Part shown: in pieces, positions 62,942 to 64,000 of the stretch
How the letters are laid out: the number at the start of each line of letters is the position of its first letter
How positions within the stretch are numbered: the stretch's first letter is position 1
Assembly: GCA_934339365.1 (NCBI GenBank)
Contig: CAKRHW010000002.1
Coordinates: forward strand, 1 to 64,000
Direction: 5' to 3'
Source: an uncultured Lachnospiraceae bacterium
GTDB taxonomy: Bacteria; Bacillota; Clostridia; Lachnospirales; Lachnospiraceae
Length of the DNA stretch: 64,000 nt
Notes under the pieces: model-generated
Databases searched by the model: none
Told to the model about the DNA's origin: nothing
Seen by the model: the letters and a program-made list of their open reading frames with translations, nothing else
Made by a program: the position numbers and the translations under genes

Positions 62942-64000
62942 ATGGCGGAAGAGAAAGTAATAAAGTTAAAAAATAATGTTGAAATTGAAATGGAGGGAAT
63001 CCATAACAGCATGCAGGGAATGCAGGAAGAGACACCGGAATTCTTGCATGATAAACTGATTGCTACGATTAGAAAGTATCGACCGTCTACGGATTTGACC
63101 ATGGTGGAGGATGCTTATAAGCTTGCATATGAGGCACATAAAGATCAAAAAAGAAAGTCAGGAGAACCGTATATTATTCATCCCATCTGTACAGCGATTA
63201 TACTGGCAGAATTAGAACTGGATAAAGAATCTATCGTAGCCGGACTTTTACATGATGTAGTGGAAGATACTGCAATTACAAAAGAAGAGTTAGAACAGAA
63301 GTTTGGCAGTGATGTAGCCGGACTTGTGGATGGTGTCACAAAGTTAACCCGATTATCATATGATCGCGACAAAGTAGAAGAACAGGCAGAGAATCTTCGA
63401 AAAATGTTTTTAGCGATGGCAAAGGATATTCGAGTTATTTTGATTAAGTTAGCAGACAGACTGCATAATATGAGAACCTTGCAATATATGAAGCCGGAGA
63501 AGCAAAAAGAAAAGGCAAGAGAAACGATGGATATTTATTCTCCGATTGCAAGTCGTCTTGGTATTAGTAAGATTAAAATAGAATTAGATGATCTTTCGCT
63601 CAAGTATTTAGAACCGGATGTTTATAAAGAATTGTCAAGACAGGTAAAAGAACGTGTCAGCTATAAGGAGAATTTTATCGCAAATCTGGTTGATGAAGTA
63701 AAGAAGATGATAGAGGATGCAGATATTACAGCGAAGGTATCCGGAAGAGTAAAACATCTGTTTAGTATTTATAAAAAGATGGTCAATCAACATAAAAATC
63801 TAGATCAGATTTATGATATTTTTGCAGTTCGAATTATTGTCAATGATGTAAGAGACTGTTATGCTTCCTTAGGAATTATCCACGAAAAATATACACCGAT
63901 TCCTGGAAGATTTAAGGATTATATTGCAATGCCAAAACCGAATATGTATCAGTCATTGCATACCACATTGATTGGACCGAATGGACAGCCATTTGAGATT
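62942..64000 (+). CDS. rel: Bifunctional (p)ppGpp synthetase/hydrolase, 3' end beyond window
   Basis: The first 353 residues of a RelA/SpoT-family alarmone enzyme are visible; the frame runs off the window edge. The N-terminal HD hydrolase domain is intact (HPICTAIIL, LLHDVVEDT, LADRLHNMRTL). The synthetase domain then begins (RVKHLFSIYKKM, YDIFAVRIIV, YTPIPGRFKDYIAMPKPN, YQSLHTTLIGP). The presence of both suggests a bifunctional Rel that makes and breaks (p)ppGpp. GGGAGG lies six bases before the ATG. TGS and ACT domains would lie beyond 64000. Confidence 0.95.
   Translation, partial: MAEEKVIKLKNNVEIEMEGIHNSMQGMQEETPEFLHDKLIATIRKYRPSTDLTMVEDAYKLAYEAHKDQKRKSGEPYIIHPICTAIILAELELDKESIVAGLLHDVVEDTAITKEELEQKFGSDVAGLVDGVTKLTRLSYDRDKVEEQAENLRKMFLAMAKDIRVILIKLADRLHNMRTLQYMKPEKQKEKARETMDIYSPIASRLGISKIKIELDDLSLKYLEPDVYKELSRQVKERVSYKENFIANLVDEVKKMIEDADITAKVSGRVKHLFSIYKKMVNQHKNLDQIYDIFAVRIIVNDVRDCYASLGIIHEKYTPIPGRFKDYIAMPKPNMYQSLHTTLIGPNGQPFEI

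Noticed and set aside
1..64000. CRISPR arrays, tRNA genes, prophage or insertion sequences
   Set aside because: No regularly spaced repeats, tRNA T-loop contexts, integrase, transposase or terminal inverted repeats were seen on reading through the window.

Overview
The window looks like a piece of chromosome from a low-GC anaerobic Clostridia species, most likely in the Lachnospiraceae. The grounds are an A/T-rich sequence, strong AGGAGG-type ribosome binding sites, a PolC-type replicase, a SCIFF ranthipeptide locus beside secDF, luxS, pyrBI with a zinc-binding regulatory chain, and a SpoVB/MurJ-like flippase. No species can be named from the sequence alone. Almost everything is housekeeping DNA. 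There is no phage, insertion sequence, CRISPR array, rRNA or tRNA. One RNA gene is present, RNase P RNA (rnpB, minus strand, about 47056-47402).

Layout. 0-9 kb: an ABC-F ATPase (minus); a GH13/glycogen-debranching-like protein that has lost its catalytic residues (plus); a TetR regulator with a palindrome over its own promoter; luxS; the de novo NAD operon nadA-nadB-nadC; and a 65-residue Cys-containing protein just upstream of it (all minus). 9-15.4 kb: two tandem paralogous secreted glucosaminidases with SH3, Ig-like and fibronectin-like repeats, a bitopic membrane protein, an orphan OmpR-type response regulator, and a 48-residue membrane protein on the other strand. 15.6-22.6 kb: GNAT, histidine phosphatase, parE, parC, then a convergent flippase. 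22.7-24.6 kb: nifS-nifU behind a perfect 7-1-7 Fur-type palindrome. 24.7-39.9 kb: a long cell-envelope and isoprenoid run, pyrH-frr-uppS-cdsA-dxr-rseP-ispG-polC, then cls, lgt and a membrane-anchored solute-binding protein with no permease. 40-45.5 kb: the macromolecular-synthesis cluster dnaG-rpoD-trmK plus a nucleoside kinase. 45.5-47.4 kb: pyrB-pyrI and rnpB, converging on a shared terminator.

47.5-53.8 kb is the main accessory-looking segment. It holds an AgrA-like LytTR regulator, an AgrC-like kinase, a small secreted two-cysteine protein, a lipoprotein, two ABC-2 permeases and an ABC ATPase. It reads as a self-contained sense-and-export or immunity module that I do not recognise as a described system. 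53.8-64 kb: a CBS/CorC transporter-like protein, a small membrane protein, the SCIFF peptide gene and its radical-SAM maturase, secDF, a secreted protein with a DAFRHAYW motif, recJ, apt, and the start of a bifunctional rel gene cut by the window edge.

Start codons were re-chosen wherever a better ribosome binding site or a mapped promoter argued for it. Promoters and terminators were read by eye from -35/-10 spacing and from stem plus T-run. Family assignments come from recognised motifs, not database searches.
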